Shown here: one piece after another, positions 1-8,510 of the stretch | Position numbering within the stretch: position 1 is the stretch's first letter | How the letters are laid out: every line of letters starts with the position of its first letter | Assembly: GCA_024644435.1 (NCBI GenBank) | Contig: JAHEKZ010000014.1 | Span: 1-48,899 of the forward strand | Source: Actinomycetes bacterium | Lineage (GTDB): Bacteria > Actinomycetota > Actinomycetes > JAHEKZ01 | DNA: 48,899 nucleotides | Direction: 5' to 3' | Position numbers and translations under genes: made by a program | Notes under the pieces: generated by a model | What the model was told of the DNA's origin: nothing | The model's database searches: none | The model's input: the letters and a program-made list of their open reading frames with translations, nothing else

Positions 1-115
1 CGCTTCCACATCGCCTCCACTCGTGCCCAGCCTCCGGGAAAGGGAATCTGACCTAATAGTCAGCATGTCCGCCAAGCGGCCGATGGTATAGAACGTCACG
101 ATCAGGTCACAGTGG

Positions 116-188
116 AGCCGCCTTGGGGAGTCGAACCCCAGACCTACGCATTACGAGTGCGTCGCTCTACCAACTGAGCTAAGGCGGC
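116..188 (-). tRNA. tRNA-Thr (anticodon CGT)
   Basis: Read on the minus strand this folds as a full cloverleaf. The acceptor stem GCCGCCT pairs with AGGCGGC, the D arm contains AGCTCAGTTGGTAGAGC, the anticodon stem ACGCA/TGCGT encloses the loop CTCGTAA (anticodon CGT, reading ACG), and the T arm contains GGTTCGACTCC. The discriminator base is T and no CCA is encoded. The 115 bases to its left contain no gene or terminator that I can support. Confidence 0.97.
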
Positions 189-255
189 GTGCCCCGTTGT
201 CCAGGGCGGAAGCAGAGTCTACCGACGACCTTCACGGGCCCGAGATCGGGCTGGG

Positions 256-1770
256 TCAGCAGATGGTCGGGTTTGCGGGAGTCTCACCGGCCACGAGGTA
301 GCTGTCGACGGCACTGTCCACGCAGGCATTGCCCGCGTTATAGCCAGTGTGACCGTCTCCATCTCGCGAGACCAGAACGCCACTCTGCAGCGACTTCGCC
401 AGTCGGACCGACCACGCGTACGGCGTCGCTGGGTCGCGCGTGGTGCCGACGACGACAATCGGGTCGGCCCCTTCGGCGATCACCCTCGTCGGGAAGTCGC
501 CCCTCTTCACCGGCCAGTCGCGGCAGGCCACAGCACCCCAGGCGAACGTCCGGCCGAAGATCGGGGAGATCTTCTCGTAGGCCGGGATCTGCCGCTTCGC
601 CGCCTGGACCGACGAGGACCCAGGACGGTCGGTGCAGCTGATCGCCGGGAAGGCGGAGTTGACGTTCGACGCGTAGGTTCCGTCGTTGTTCCGTTCCGCG
701 TACACGTCGGCCAGCGCCAGGAGTACCGTGCCGTCGCCGCTGAAAGCCTGGGAAAGACCAAGCCGCAAGGACGGCCAACCCGAGGCCTCGCTGTACATCG
801 CCGAGATCATGCCGGTGGTAGCCAAGGACTCGGTCAGTGGACGGCCCGTTTCCGTGGTCAGCGGCACCCGGTCTATCGCTGCCAGGAGTTCAGCGATCTG
901 CTGCTCGGCGGCATCGCGCGTAGGCCCTACCGCGCACCCAGACCGGGCGATGCAGTCATCGATAAATGACTCCGTCGCCCGTTGAAAGCCTCGCAGCTGG
1001 CCCTTCGACAGCCCATCACTAGTGACAGCTGGGTCGAGCGCCGCATCCAGCACCATGCGTCCCACCCGCTGAGGGAAAAGTTCGGCGTAGATCGCCCCAA
1101 GCTCGGTGCCATAGCTGGCTCCGAAGAAGTTGAGCCGCGCCTCACCGACTGCTGACCGCAGAATATCGAGATCGCGCGCCGAGTTGAAGGTACCGAGCTG
1201 CGGGATGAGCGCAGCATCGTCAGTGACACATCCCTTGGTGAACTCTTCATTGACACGAACGAGGTCGCGTACTTCGGCCGGGTCGTCGGGGGTGCCGTCA
1301 GTCTCGTAGTAGACGTCAGTCTCGGCATCTGTCATGCATGAGATCGACGTGCTGTCACCGACACCGCGCGGATCCCAACCGACGATGTCGAAGTTCTCCA
1401 GGACCGGTTGAGTAAAGAGCACTTCAGCAAGCTTGGCGTAGCTTTTGCCCGAGACCCCTGGGCCTCCTGGGTTGACGAACAGTGAGCCGATTCGCTCATC
1501 CTGGTTGTCGGCGGGACGCCGGAGGAGCGCCACCTGCAGGGTGCCGGCGTCGGGTTCGTCGTAGTTGAGGGGCGCTTCTAACGTCGTGCACTCGAAGCGC
1601 CCGCACTCCTGCCACTCGGCACTTTGGTCATAGAAGCGCTGTAGCGCATACGGCTGGGCAACGGTCTCGGTGGGTGAGGGAATAGGTGACGGAGCCACGT
1701 CTGGCTCCCCCGCGGTGCACCCGGCCAGGAGCAGCGCGGCTGCCGCTCCGAGAACGAGGATCCGTCTCAA
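256..1770 (-). CDS. Secreted alpha/beta-hydrolase lipoprotein, TAP (tripeptidyl aminopeptidase-like) family
   Basis: A 504-residue exported serine hydrolase of the actinobacterial SlpD/SlpE/TAP type, expected to trim peptides outside the cell. The N-terminus MRRILVLGAAAALLLAGC is a lipoprotein signal with lipobox LAGC, so Cys18 should be lipidated and the enzyme held on the outer face of the membrane. The oxyanion region reads FVNPGGPGVSG, the nucleophile elbow is GASYG near residue 222, and the C-terminal TAP-type domain carries the likely catalytic His in GDGHTGY. Its start codon overlaps the 3' end of the upstream AIM24 gene by 4 bases, so the two are probably co-transcribed. The exact substrate cannot be told from sequence; family members cleave short peptides or esters. 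Confidence 0.87.
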   Translation of the reverse strand: MRRILVLGAAAALLLAGCTAGEPDVAPSPIPSPTETVAQPYALQRFYDQSAEWQECGRFECTTLEAPLNYDEPDAGTLQVALLRRPADNQDERIGSLFVNPGGPGVSGKSYAKLAEVLFTQPVLENFDIVGWDPRGVGDSTSISCMTDAETDVYYETDGTPDDPAEVRDLVRVNEEFTKGCVTDDAALIPQLGTFNSARDLDILRSAVGEARLNFFGASYGTELGAIYAELFPQRVGRMVLDAALDPAVTSDGLSKGQLRGFQRATESFIDDCIARSGCAVGPTRDAAEQQIAELLAAIDRVPLTTETGRPLTESLATTGMISAMYSEASGWPSLRLGLSQAFSGDGTVLLALADVYAERNNDGTYASNVNSAFPAISCTDRPGSSSVQAAKRQIPAYEKISPIFGRTFAWGAVACRDWPVKRGDFPTRVIAEGADPIVVVGTTRDPATPYAWSVRLAKSLQSGVLVSRDGDGHTGYNAGNACVDSAVDSYLVAGETPANPTIC

Positions 1771-2453
1771 CCGCGACTACCTGGGAGGACGGACTGCAGC
1801 CAGCTGATCAGGCCATTGGGGTTGCGGCTCTGGGTGACGACTCGCCCAGGACCCTGGAAGTCGAGGACGAACCCTTCGCCAGACTTCATCGTGGACATCA
1901 GTCCGGACGTCACTTTTCGCGTCTTCACCGAGATCGTGTCGTCGTAGGCCACCAGATGACCTGAATCGACGGTAAAGCCTTGCCCCTCTTGCAGCTCGTG
2001 CATATCCATCGCTCCGTAGGCTGCCAAGACGATCGGACCCTCACCGGTGGCATGCAGCACGAATGCACCCTCTCCGCCGGTGAACATCTTCGCTCCGCCC
2101 CACTTGGTGTCGATGTCAACACCGGCGGCGTTCGCCAACCACGAACCTCTGGTAACGACGAGTGCGCTGCCCGGGACGACGTCGGCCACCCAGATGTCGC
2201 CAGGAAGATTCGCGGCGACGTCGACCCACGTGGCCCCATCGGGATGCCCCGTGAAGGTCGTGACGAACAGTGACTCGCCACCCATCACGCCCCGCTTGAA
2301 GGCGCCCTTGAGCCCTCCCTGCATCTGCGCATCGATTGACACCCCGAACGAGTGCATGGCCATGGCCCCTGACTCGGCCCGCACCTGCTCGCTCGGCTCG
2401 AGATGAATTCGGGCGACCGAGAAACTCGGCTGGTGACGAAGCTCGACTCGCAT
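1767..2453 (-). CDS. AIM24 family protein
   Basis: A 228-residue protein of the AIM24/TIGR00266 family, a double-layer beta-helix fold of unknown biochemical role. The family pattern is visible: an early ESGAMAMHS segment, a repeated GG-rich region with GGLKGAFKRGVMGGESLF, then a string of beta strands with FVLHATGEG and LVAYDDTIS. There is no signal peptide or membrane segment, so it should be cytosolic. It overlaps the downstream TAP-family lipoprotein gene by 4 bases and starts 12 bases after holB ends, so it sits in a minus-strand run topA-tmk-holB-AIM24-TAP. No function should be inferred beyond the family. Confidence 0.88.
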   Translation of the reverse strand: MRVELRHQPSFSVARIHLEPSEQVRAESGAMAMHSFGVSIDAQMQGGLKGAFKRGVMGGESLFVTTFTGHPDGATWVDVAANLPGDIWVADVVPGSALVVTRGSWLANAAGVDIDTKWGGAKMFTGGEGAFVLHATGEGPIVLAAYGAMDMHELQEGQGFTVDSGHLVAYDDTISVKTRKVTSGLMSTMKSGEGFVLDFQGPGRVVTQSRNPNGLISWLQSVLPGSRG

Positions 2454-2465
2454 GTGACCTCCCAG

Positions 2466-3617
2466 TCAGCTGGCCCGCAGAGCCAGCGTCAATTCTTCCA
2501 CCGCTAGCAGCGGAGTGACATACGCGGCGATCTTCTCGCGCGCATCCAGTATCGCCTCCATCGACCGCATCGTGATCTCGGGTTGATAACGGCTGGCAAC
2601 CTTCTCGATGCTGACGCGTAGCTCAGCATTGACCAGGGGCACCTCGCCGCCAACCTGAACCACCAGGACGTCTCGGTAGAAGGACAAGAGGTCCTGCAAG
2701 TCACGGTCGAGCTCATCGATCGTCGCACGCTTTCGACGCTTGTCCTGCGCGTCCTTGAGACGCTTGAACTCTGAGCGAGCCCACTTCGGTGGGCGTTCGG
2801 GGTTCTCTACACCGAGACCTCGGGCAAGCTCGACGCGCTCCACCTCGTCCACGGACTTGGTTCGCTCGGCACCCCGCTCGGTCGCGGCGTCCACCAGCTC
2901 ACGCGCCGACAAGAGCGCCGAGCCGAGCGACGACACATTGGCGGGAAGTGACAGCGTCGCTGCGCGCGTGAGCCGAGCCTGCTCATCGCGGGCCAGCCCC
3001 CGGGCCCGACCGATGTGCCCCATCGAGGCACGGGCGGCAAATGCAGCCATCGCCTCGTCGACACCGTCTCGCTCGACCAAATGACGGGCGACGTCCGACG
3101 TCGTCGGGGTGGTGAGCATGACGTGGCGGCAGCGCGATCGAATGGTGGGCAGCACATCTTCCATCGAGGGTGCGCAGAGCAGCCAGACCGTGTGGCGTGT
3201 CGGTTCTTCCAGAGACTTCAGCAGCGCGTTGTTCGCCGACTCGGTGAGTCGGTCAGCATCTTCCAGGACGATGACGCGCCATCGACCCACCGACGGTGCG
3301 GTGGACGCCTCGAGCACCAGGGACCGTGCCCGTTCGACAGAGATCGTCATCGCTTCGGTCGCGACATGGTCGACGTCGGCATGCGATCCCAACAGTGCGG
3401 TGTGGCAGTCAGGGCAGTGTCCGCAACCACCATCGGGACACACCAGCGCAGCTGCGAACGCGCGTGCCGCGACCGACCGCCCAGACCCCGGCGGCCCGGT
3501 GAACAGCCAGGCGTGGGTCATGGCAGCGCCCGGGGACGACAGCGCGGCGTCCGCAACGGCCCTGGTCAGCTCGGTACGAGCCCTCTCTTGGCCCACCATC
3601 GAGTCGAAGACGCTCAT
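2466..3617 (-). CDS. holB: DNA polymerase III subunit delta' (clamp-loader)
   Basis: A 383-residue clamp-loader subunit that works with DnaX and HolA to load the beta clamp. The AAA+ P-loop region is GPPGSGRSVAARAF, in which the usual Walker A lysine is arginine; delta' need not hydrolyse ATP, so this fits the role. A Zn-binding cluster CPDGGCGHCPDC follows, then VIVLEDADRLTESANNALLK (Walker B/sensor region) and EEPTRHTVW. The C-terminal third is the helical collar domain. Its ATG overlaps the tmk stop (ATGA), so translation is coupled. The tmk-holB pairing is common in bacteria and puts replication and dTTP supply in one unit. The partner dnaX is at the right end of this window. Confidence 0.93.
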   Translation of the reverse strand: MSVFDSMVGQERARTELTRAVADAALSSPGAAMTHAWLFTGPPGSGRSVAARAFAAALVCPDGGCGHCPDCHTALLGSHADVDHVATEAMTISVERARSLVLEASTAPSVGRWRVIVLEDADRLTESANNALLKSLEEPTRHTVWLLCAPSMEDVLPTIRSRCRHVMLTTPTTSDVARHLVERDGVDEAMAAFAARASMGHIGRARGLARDEQARLTRAATLSLPANVSSLGSALLSARELVDAATERGAERTKSVDEVERVELARGLGVENPERPPKWARSEFKRLKDAQDKRRKRATIDELDRDLQDLLSFYRDVLVVQVGGEVPLVNAELRVSIEKVASRYQPEITMRSMEAILDAREKIAAYVTPLLAVEELTLALRAS

Positions 3618-4240
3618 GACAGCCGCGATTCAACAGCTGCAAGGAGAGTCGCGGAGACGGCATCCACCGAATCGGTGGCATCGACGACCAGATAACGATG
3701 CGGGTTCTGGCGACTCAACGCCAGGAAGTGCTCGCGAACACGCTGATGGAAGGCGAGCGGTTCAGCCTCGAGTCGGTCGGCCGGAGCGCTGAACCGAGTG
3801 AGACCGACGGCCGGGTCGATGTCGAGAACAATCGTCAGATCGGGCCACAACCCGCCCGATGCCCACTCTGAGATCCGTGCGATATCGGCTGGGTCGAGCG
3901 TGCGACCAGCCCCCTGGTAGGCGATCGAGGAGTCGATGTAGCGGTCGGTGATACAGACCGCACCTCGGTCGAGCGCCGGCCGCACCACCGAGGCCACATG
4001 TTCTGCTCGGTCTGCTGCGTAGAGCAGGCTTTCAGTTCTGGGATCGAGAGCACCCGTCTCGTGACCGAGCAAGATCTCACGCAGGCGCTTGCCTACCGGG
4101 GTGTCACCAGGCTCGTGCGTGGTGACCACGTCGCGCCCACCGGACTTCAGCGCCTTGGACAGCAGACGCACCTGGGTGCTCTTGCCAGCGCCTTCACCGC
4201 CTTCGAAGGCGACGAAGAGACCGGGGGCTGAGTCAGGCAC
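3614..4240 (-). CDS. tmk: Thymidylate kinase
   Basis: A 208-residue dTMP kinase that phosphorylates dTMP to dTDP with ATP in the cytosol. The P-loop FEGGEGAGKSTQ is at residues 12-23, the DR(Y/H) signature is in CITDRYIDSSIAYQG, and the LID region follows. The length is normal for the family. Translation starts at GTG (4240) and the gene ends in a 4-base overlap with holB. It lies 29 bases downstream of topA, so all three probably belong to one minus-strand operon. Confidence 0.96.
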   Translation of the reverse strand: MPDSAPGLFVAFEGGEGAGKSTQVRLLSKALKSGGRDVVTTHEPGDTPVGKRLREILLGHETGALDPRTESLLYAADRAEHVASVVRPALDRGAVCITDRYIDSSIAYQGAGRTLDPADIARISEWASGGLWPDLTIVLDIDPAVGLTRFSAPADRLEAEPLAFHQRVREHFLALSRQNPHRYLVVDATDSVDAVSATLLAAVESRLS

Positions 4241-4269
4241 CCGCCCAACCTACCGTTCGGGTCAGACGG

Positions 4270-6966
4270 CTACGGCTTCTTGGCTGCCTTCTTCTTTGCG
4301 GTGGCCTTCTTGGCCGCGCCCTTCTTGACGGTGCGCTTGGTGGTGCGCGGCGCTGCCTTCTTCTTGGTCGACGGCCCCTGGGCCCGCTTGTCGGCCAACA
4401 GCTCGGCTGCCCGCTCGATGGTGATCGTCTCGGGGGTATCAGTTCTTCGCAGCGTGGCGTTCGTCTCGCCATCGGTCGCGTACGGCCCGAAGCGGCCATC
4501 CTTCACCAGGACGGTGAGGCCCGTGACGGGGTCTGCGCCGAGGTCACGCAGAGGCGGAGCGGCGGCCCGACGGCCACGCTGCTTGGGCTGCGCATAGATT
4601 GCCAGCGCCTCCTCCAGCGTGACGGTGAACATCTTCTCTTCGGAGTCGAGCGACCGAGAGTCGGTGCCCTTCTTGAGATAGGGGCCGTAGCGGCCGTTCT
4701 GCACCGTGATCTCTTGGTCATCGGAGGGGTCGACGCCGACCACCCGCGGTAGCGAGAGCAGCCGGACGGCATCGTCGAGCGTCACCGTGTCGAGAGTCAT
4801 CGTCGACAACAACGAGCCGGTGCGGGGCTTGACGGCGTTCTTGCCTGTCTTCGGCACATCGTCCGGCAGGATCTCGGTGACGTAGGGGCCATAACGGCCC
4901 GACTTAGCCACGAGCTGGCGCCCGGTCTCAGGGTGCACACCGAGCTCGCGGTCTCCGGACGGGGCGTCGAGCAGTTCCTTGGCCTTCGCCAGCGTCAGTT
5001 CGTCAGGCGTCATGTCGTGCGGCACGTTGGCGCGCTCGATGTCGTCGCCGTCGCCTCGCTGGACGTACGGCCCGTAACGGCCGACGCGCAGCACGATCCC
5101 CTCACCGATCGCCATGGAGTTGACCTCGCGCGCGTCGATCTCGCCCAGGTTGCTCACGAGCGGGTGAAGACCGGGGAACCCGCGGCCGGCGTCGCCGAAG
5201 TAGAAGCCCTCAAGAACTCGCTGCCGCGGTGTCTCTCCCGCGGCAACGAGGTCGAGAATCTCTTCCATACGGGCCGTGAAGCTGTAGTCGACCAGATCGG
5301 CGAAGTGACGCTCCATCAGGTTCACGACGCTGAAGGCCAAGAACGAGGGAACCAGCGCGGTACCGCGCTTGAACACGTACCCACGGTCGACGATCGTGCT
5401 GATGGTTGCCGCGTAGGTCGACGGACGCCCGATCCCGCGCTCCTCGAGCGCCTTGACCAGGCTGGCCTCGGTGTAGCGGGCGGGCGGGTTCGTCGAGTGG
5501 CCCTCGGCCTCGAGGTCGAGCGCCGTCACGGTGTCACCTTCGCTCAGGGCGGGGAGTCGGCGCTCGTCCTCATCGTCGGCCTTCTCGGTGTCGGCATCCT
5601 TGCCCTCTTCATACACAGCCAGGAACCCACGATGGGTGATGACGGTGCCGGTCGCTGAGAACTCAGCATCGCGACCGTCGGTGGCAGTCCCCCCGAACCG
5701 CACCGTCATCGTTGTTCCGCGCGCATCTGACATCTGCGACGCCAGGGTGCGCTTCCAGATGAGCTCGTACAGCTTCAGCTCGTCCGGCGACAGCTCACCA
5801 CTCAGCTCGCCGGGCGTCCGGAAGGTGTCACCCGCCGGTCGAACAGCCTCGTGGGCCTCTTGCGCGTTCTTGACCTTCTTGGCCCATGACCGTGGCTTCT
5901 CACTGACGTGGTCGGCTCCGTACAGCTCGGTGACCTGCGACCGCGCGGCCGCCACCGCAGTAGCCGACAGCGTCGTCGAGTCGGTACGCATGTACGTGAT
6001 GTAGCCGTTCTCGTACAACCTCTGGGCGACGCGCATGGCAGTCTGCGCCGACATGCGCAGCTTGCGACTGGCCTCTTGCTGCAGCGTGGAGGTGATGAAC
6101 GGCGCCGCTGGCGAGCGACGGTACGGCTTCTGCTCCACCGACCGAACGGTCAGCGCTACCCCGCCGAGTGCACTGCAGAGCGAGGTTGCCGCCGCCTCAT
6201 CAAGTACGACAATGCCGTCGGGCTTCTTCAGCTGTGCGCGGTCGTCGAAGTCGCTGCCCCGCGCGACCCGTTGGCCGTCGACACCTACGAGCGTCGCCGT
6301 GAAGCGTGACGGGTCGAAGGTGCCGGCGATGTCCCAGTAGCCCGCCGACACGAACGCCATCCGCGCCCGCTCACGTTCGACCACGAGCCTGGTCGCTACT
6401 GACTGCACTCGTCCGGCAGAAAGTCCGGTCGTGACCTTCTTCCACAGAACGGGCGACACCTCATAGCCGTACAGGCGATCGATGATGCGGCGCGCCTCCT
6501 GCGCATCGACCATTCGCTGGTCGAGCTCGCGTGGGGACTCGGCGGCGGCCCGGATCGCGTCCTTGGTGATCTCGTGGAAGACCATGCGGTGGACCGGAAC
6601 AGTCGGCTTGAGCTCTTGCAGCAGGTGCCAGGCGATGGCCTCGCCCTCGCGGTCCTCATCGGTGGCGAGCAGCAGCTCGTCCACGTTCTTGAGCATCTTC
6701 TTCAGCTCACTGACCTTCGCCCTCTTGTCGGGGCTGACGAGGTACAGCGGCTCGAACCCGTTCTCGATATCGACGCCGAGCCGGGCCCACTTCTCTTTCT
6801 TGTACTTGGCAGGGATGTCAGCGGCGCTCTTGGGGAGGTCACGGATGTGCCCCACGCTCGCCTCGACCTCGTACCCCTCGCCGAGGTACCCCCTGATCGT
6901 CTTCGCCTTGGCCGGCGACTCGACGATCACCAGGCGTCGCGTCACGCCCTCGTCGCTCGCGGCCAC
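4270..6966 (-). CDS. topA: DNA topoisomerase I
   Basis: An 898-residue type IA topoisomerase that relaxes negative supercoils through a 5'-phosphotyrosine intermediate. The Toprim domain is N-terminal, with the Mg-binding DEDREGEA motif near residue 103. The active-site tyrosine lies in GYITYMRTDS near residue 325. The C-terminus lacks the zinc fingers of E. coli TopA. Instead it has at least four GR(Y/F)GPY-type repeats typical of actinobacterial enzymes, and ends in a tail of roughly 45 residues rich in Lys and Ala, thought to aid DNA binding and processivity. The GTG start at 6966 is preceded by GAGGAG eight bases upstream. The 79 bases between it and the methyltransferase gene probably hold its promoter. 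Confidence 0.97.
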   Translation of the reverse strand: MAASDEGVTRRLVIVESPAKAKTIRGYLGEGYEVEASVGHIRDLPKSAADIPAKYKKEKWARLGVDIENGFEPLYLVSPDKRAKVSELKKMLKNVDELLLATDEDREGEAIAWHLLQELKPTVPVHRMVFHEITKDAIRAAAESPRELDQRMVDAQEARRIIDRLYGYEVSPVLWKKVTTGLSAGRVQSVATRLVVERERARMAFVSAGYWDIAGTFDPSRFTATLVGVDGQRVARGSDFDDRAQLKKPDGIVVLDEAAATSLCSALGGVALTVRSVEQKPYRRSPAAPFITSTLQQEASRKLRMSAQTAMRVAQRLYENGYITYMRTDSTTLSATAVAAARSQVTELYGADHVSEKPRSWAKKVKNAQEAHEAVRPAGDTFRTPGELSGELSPDELKLYELIWKRTLASQMSDARGTTMTVRFGGTATDGRDAEFSATGTVITHRGFLAVYEEGKDADTEKADDEDERRLPALSEGDTVTALDLEAEGHSTNPPARYTEASLVKALEERGIGRPSTYAATISTIVDRGYVFKRGTALVPSFLAFSVVNLMERHFADLVDYSFTARMEEILDLVAAGETPRQRVLEGFYFGDAGRGFPGLHPLVSNLGEIDAREVNSMAIGEGIVLRVGRYGPYVQRGDGDDIERANVPHDMTPDELTLAKAKELLDAPSGDRELGVHPETGRQLVAKSGRYGPYVTEILPDDVPKTGKNAVKPRTGSLLSTMTLDTVTLDDAVRLLSLPRVVGVDPSDDQEITVQNGRYGPYLKKGTDSRSLDSEEKMFTVTLEEALAIYAQPKQRGRRAAAPPLRDLGADPVTGLTVLVKDGRFGPYATDGETNATLRRTDTPETITIERAAELLADKRAQGPSTKKKAAPRTTKRTVKKGAAKKATAKKKAAKKP

Positions 6967-7045
6967 GTGAAGATCTCCTCATAGATTGGGTGAGTCAAAC
7001 CACAGGGACGCTAGCAGCGTGTCACAAGCCCAGCGCGGCGGGCTC

Positions 7046-8506
7046 TCAGAGCACGAAGCCTTCCTCGGCCAAATGACGCAGCACCGGTACCGACGCGGCC
7101 AGGGCTTCCTCGGGGGCAACGTCGTGGACTTCAGCAGCCACCAGAACGGCCTCAACCGCTGGGCGGACGCCGTCGAGCGCGGTCAGGAGGTCGAGCCCGA
7201 AGGGGTCTATGGGGCCGGTCCACGCCATGCCGGTCGATCGTCGGACGAGTGTCACGCCCTGGGCCTCCCCGACCTCTCGGAGCTGCTCGACCACGACATC
7301 TGGACCCACCCGAATCGGCTGCAGGAGGATGCCGGCGGGGTCCGCAGCGAACGCCTCTTGCACCGCGAACCACCGCTCTACGTCGGGAGCCACCGGCTGG
7401 ACCCATCCCTGTGGCGCATGCTGAAACCTCTGGAACGGAGCATCACGCCCGCCTCGGCGCAGCGTGATCAGGCCGAAGCCGATCCCCAGGACGCCCCGTG
7501 ACTCGAGGGCCGTCATCCAAGCGTCGTACGTCGCTCGGTAGGTGTCGGACGTCTGCTCACCGGCGTCACGCATCCAGGTCTCGACGTAGGCGGCCGGGTC
7601 TTGGACCTCGCGTTGGATCACCCACGCATCGAGCCCGCCAGCTACCACCCACGACCGGGGGTGCTCAGCCCAGTCATCGCCCTCAGTGATCTCCCAGTTG
7701 GCCAGCAGCTGGCACCACCCACCATCGGTGAGGTGGGCGCCGACCCCTTGCACAAGCGCAGCACAGACCGCGTCTCCATCCAGACCGGAGTCGCGATAGT
7801 CGTGGCGCTGGGACGCCGGCGACCCGATCACGAACGGCGGGTTGCTCACCACCAGGTCGAACTGCTCGCCGGCCACCGGCTCCAGAAGGCTGCCCTTCCG
7901 GAGGTCGAGCGAAACTCCGTTCAGGGCGGCGTTCAGCGCCGCGAGGTCCAGGCACCGGCTGCTGAGGTCGGTGGCAGTGACCTGACGCGAATGGCCGGCC
8001 AGATGGAAAGCCTGGACTCCGCACCCGGTGCCGATGTCGAGGGCTCGGTCGACCTCCGGCCGTACGGCGCACTGGGCGAGCATGGTGGAGGCACCGCCGA
8101 CCCCCAGCACATGATCGGCCGGGGCCGGTCGTCCCGTGCGCCGGCTCGACCAGTCCGACGCCACGTACCAGTGGTGGTCGTCCACCCCGTACGGCGCCAG
8201 CTCGACCTGCGCCCGCGCCGCACCGTCCGCCTCCACAACGAGATCCAGCAGCTCGCCGACGGACACGCCCAGGGCCGTCTCGAGCAGGCAGGCATCGACC
8301 TGCTCCCCGAGCATGAAGGCTCGGGTCGTGACGGCAAGGGGCGAGTCGTCACCCTTCAGCGCCCGGAGGGGCGGCACGACCTCTTCGCGGTCGAGTGCCC
8401 CGGCGGCCACCGGTCCCACTAATTGCTGCACGCCCTCGACGGTGTAGTCGAGGGCGTGCAGTCGGTCGGCCAGTCTGGCCGGAAGGTCGCCCCCGGGGAG
8501 GCGCAC
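7046..8506 (-). CDS. Class I SAM-dependent methyltransferase with extra N-terminal domain
   Basis: A 486-residue protein with an N-terminal all-helical/mixed domain of about 130 residues, a Rossmann methyltransferase core and a long C-terminal extension. The SAM-binding loop is ALDIGTGCGVQAF and the catalytic-type motif is VVSNPPF, the (N/D)PP(F/Y) signature of enzymes that methylate planar nitrogens (Gln in release factors, or adenine/guanine in RNA and DNA). Homologues in actinobacteria are annotated only as methyltransferases, and I cannot assign the substrate. The GTG start at 8506 has GAGGAG seven bases upstream, inside the stop region of the pyrophosphatase gene 4 bases away, so it is likely co-transcribed with it. 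Confidence 0.88.
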   Translation of the reverse strand: MRLPGGDLPARLADRLHALDYTVEGVQQLVGPVAAGALDREEVVPPLRALKGDDSPLAVTTRAFMLGEQVDACLLETALGVSVGELLDLVVEADGAARAQVELAPYGVDDHHWYVASDWSSRRTGRPAPADHVLGVGGASTMLAQCAVRPEVDRALDIGTGCGVQAFHLAGHSRQVTATDLSSRCLDLAALNAALNGVSLDLRKGSLLEPVAGEQFDLVVSNPPFVIGSPASQRHDYRDSGLDGDAVCAALVQGVGAHLTDGGWCQLLANWEITEGDDWAEHPRSWVVAGGLDAWVIQREVQDPAAYVETWMRDAGEQTSDTYRATYDAWMTALESRGVLGIGFGLITLRRGGRDAPFQRFQHAPQGWVQPVAPDVERWFAVQEAFAADPAGILLQPIRVGPDVVVEQLREVGEAQGVTLVRRSTGMAWTGPIDPFGLDLLTALDGVRPAVEAVLVAAEVHDVAPEEALAASVPVLRHLAEEGFVL

Positions 8507-8510
8507 CGCT

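Noticed and set aside
4933-5658. Plus-strand open frame inside topA
   Set aside because: Shadow frame over the topoisomerase core.
7601-8422. Plus-strand open frame opposite the methyltransferase
   Set aside because: Shadow frame; the minus-strand frame has clear SAM-binding and NPPF motifs.
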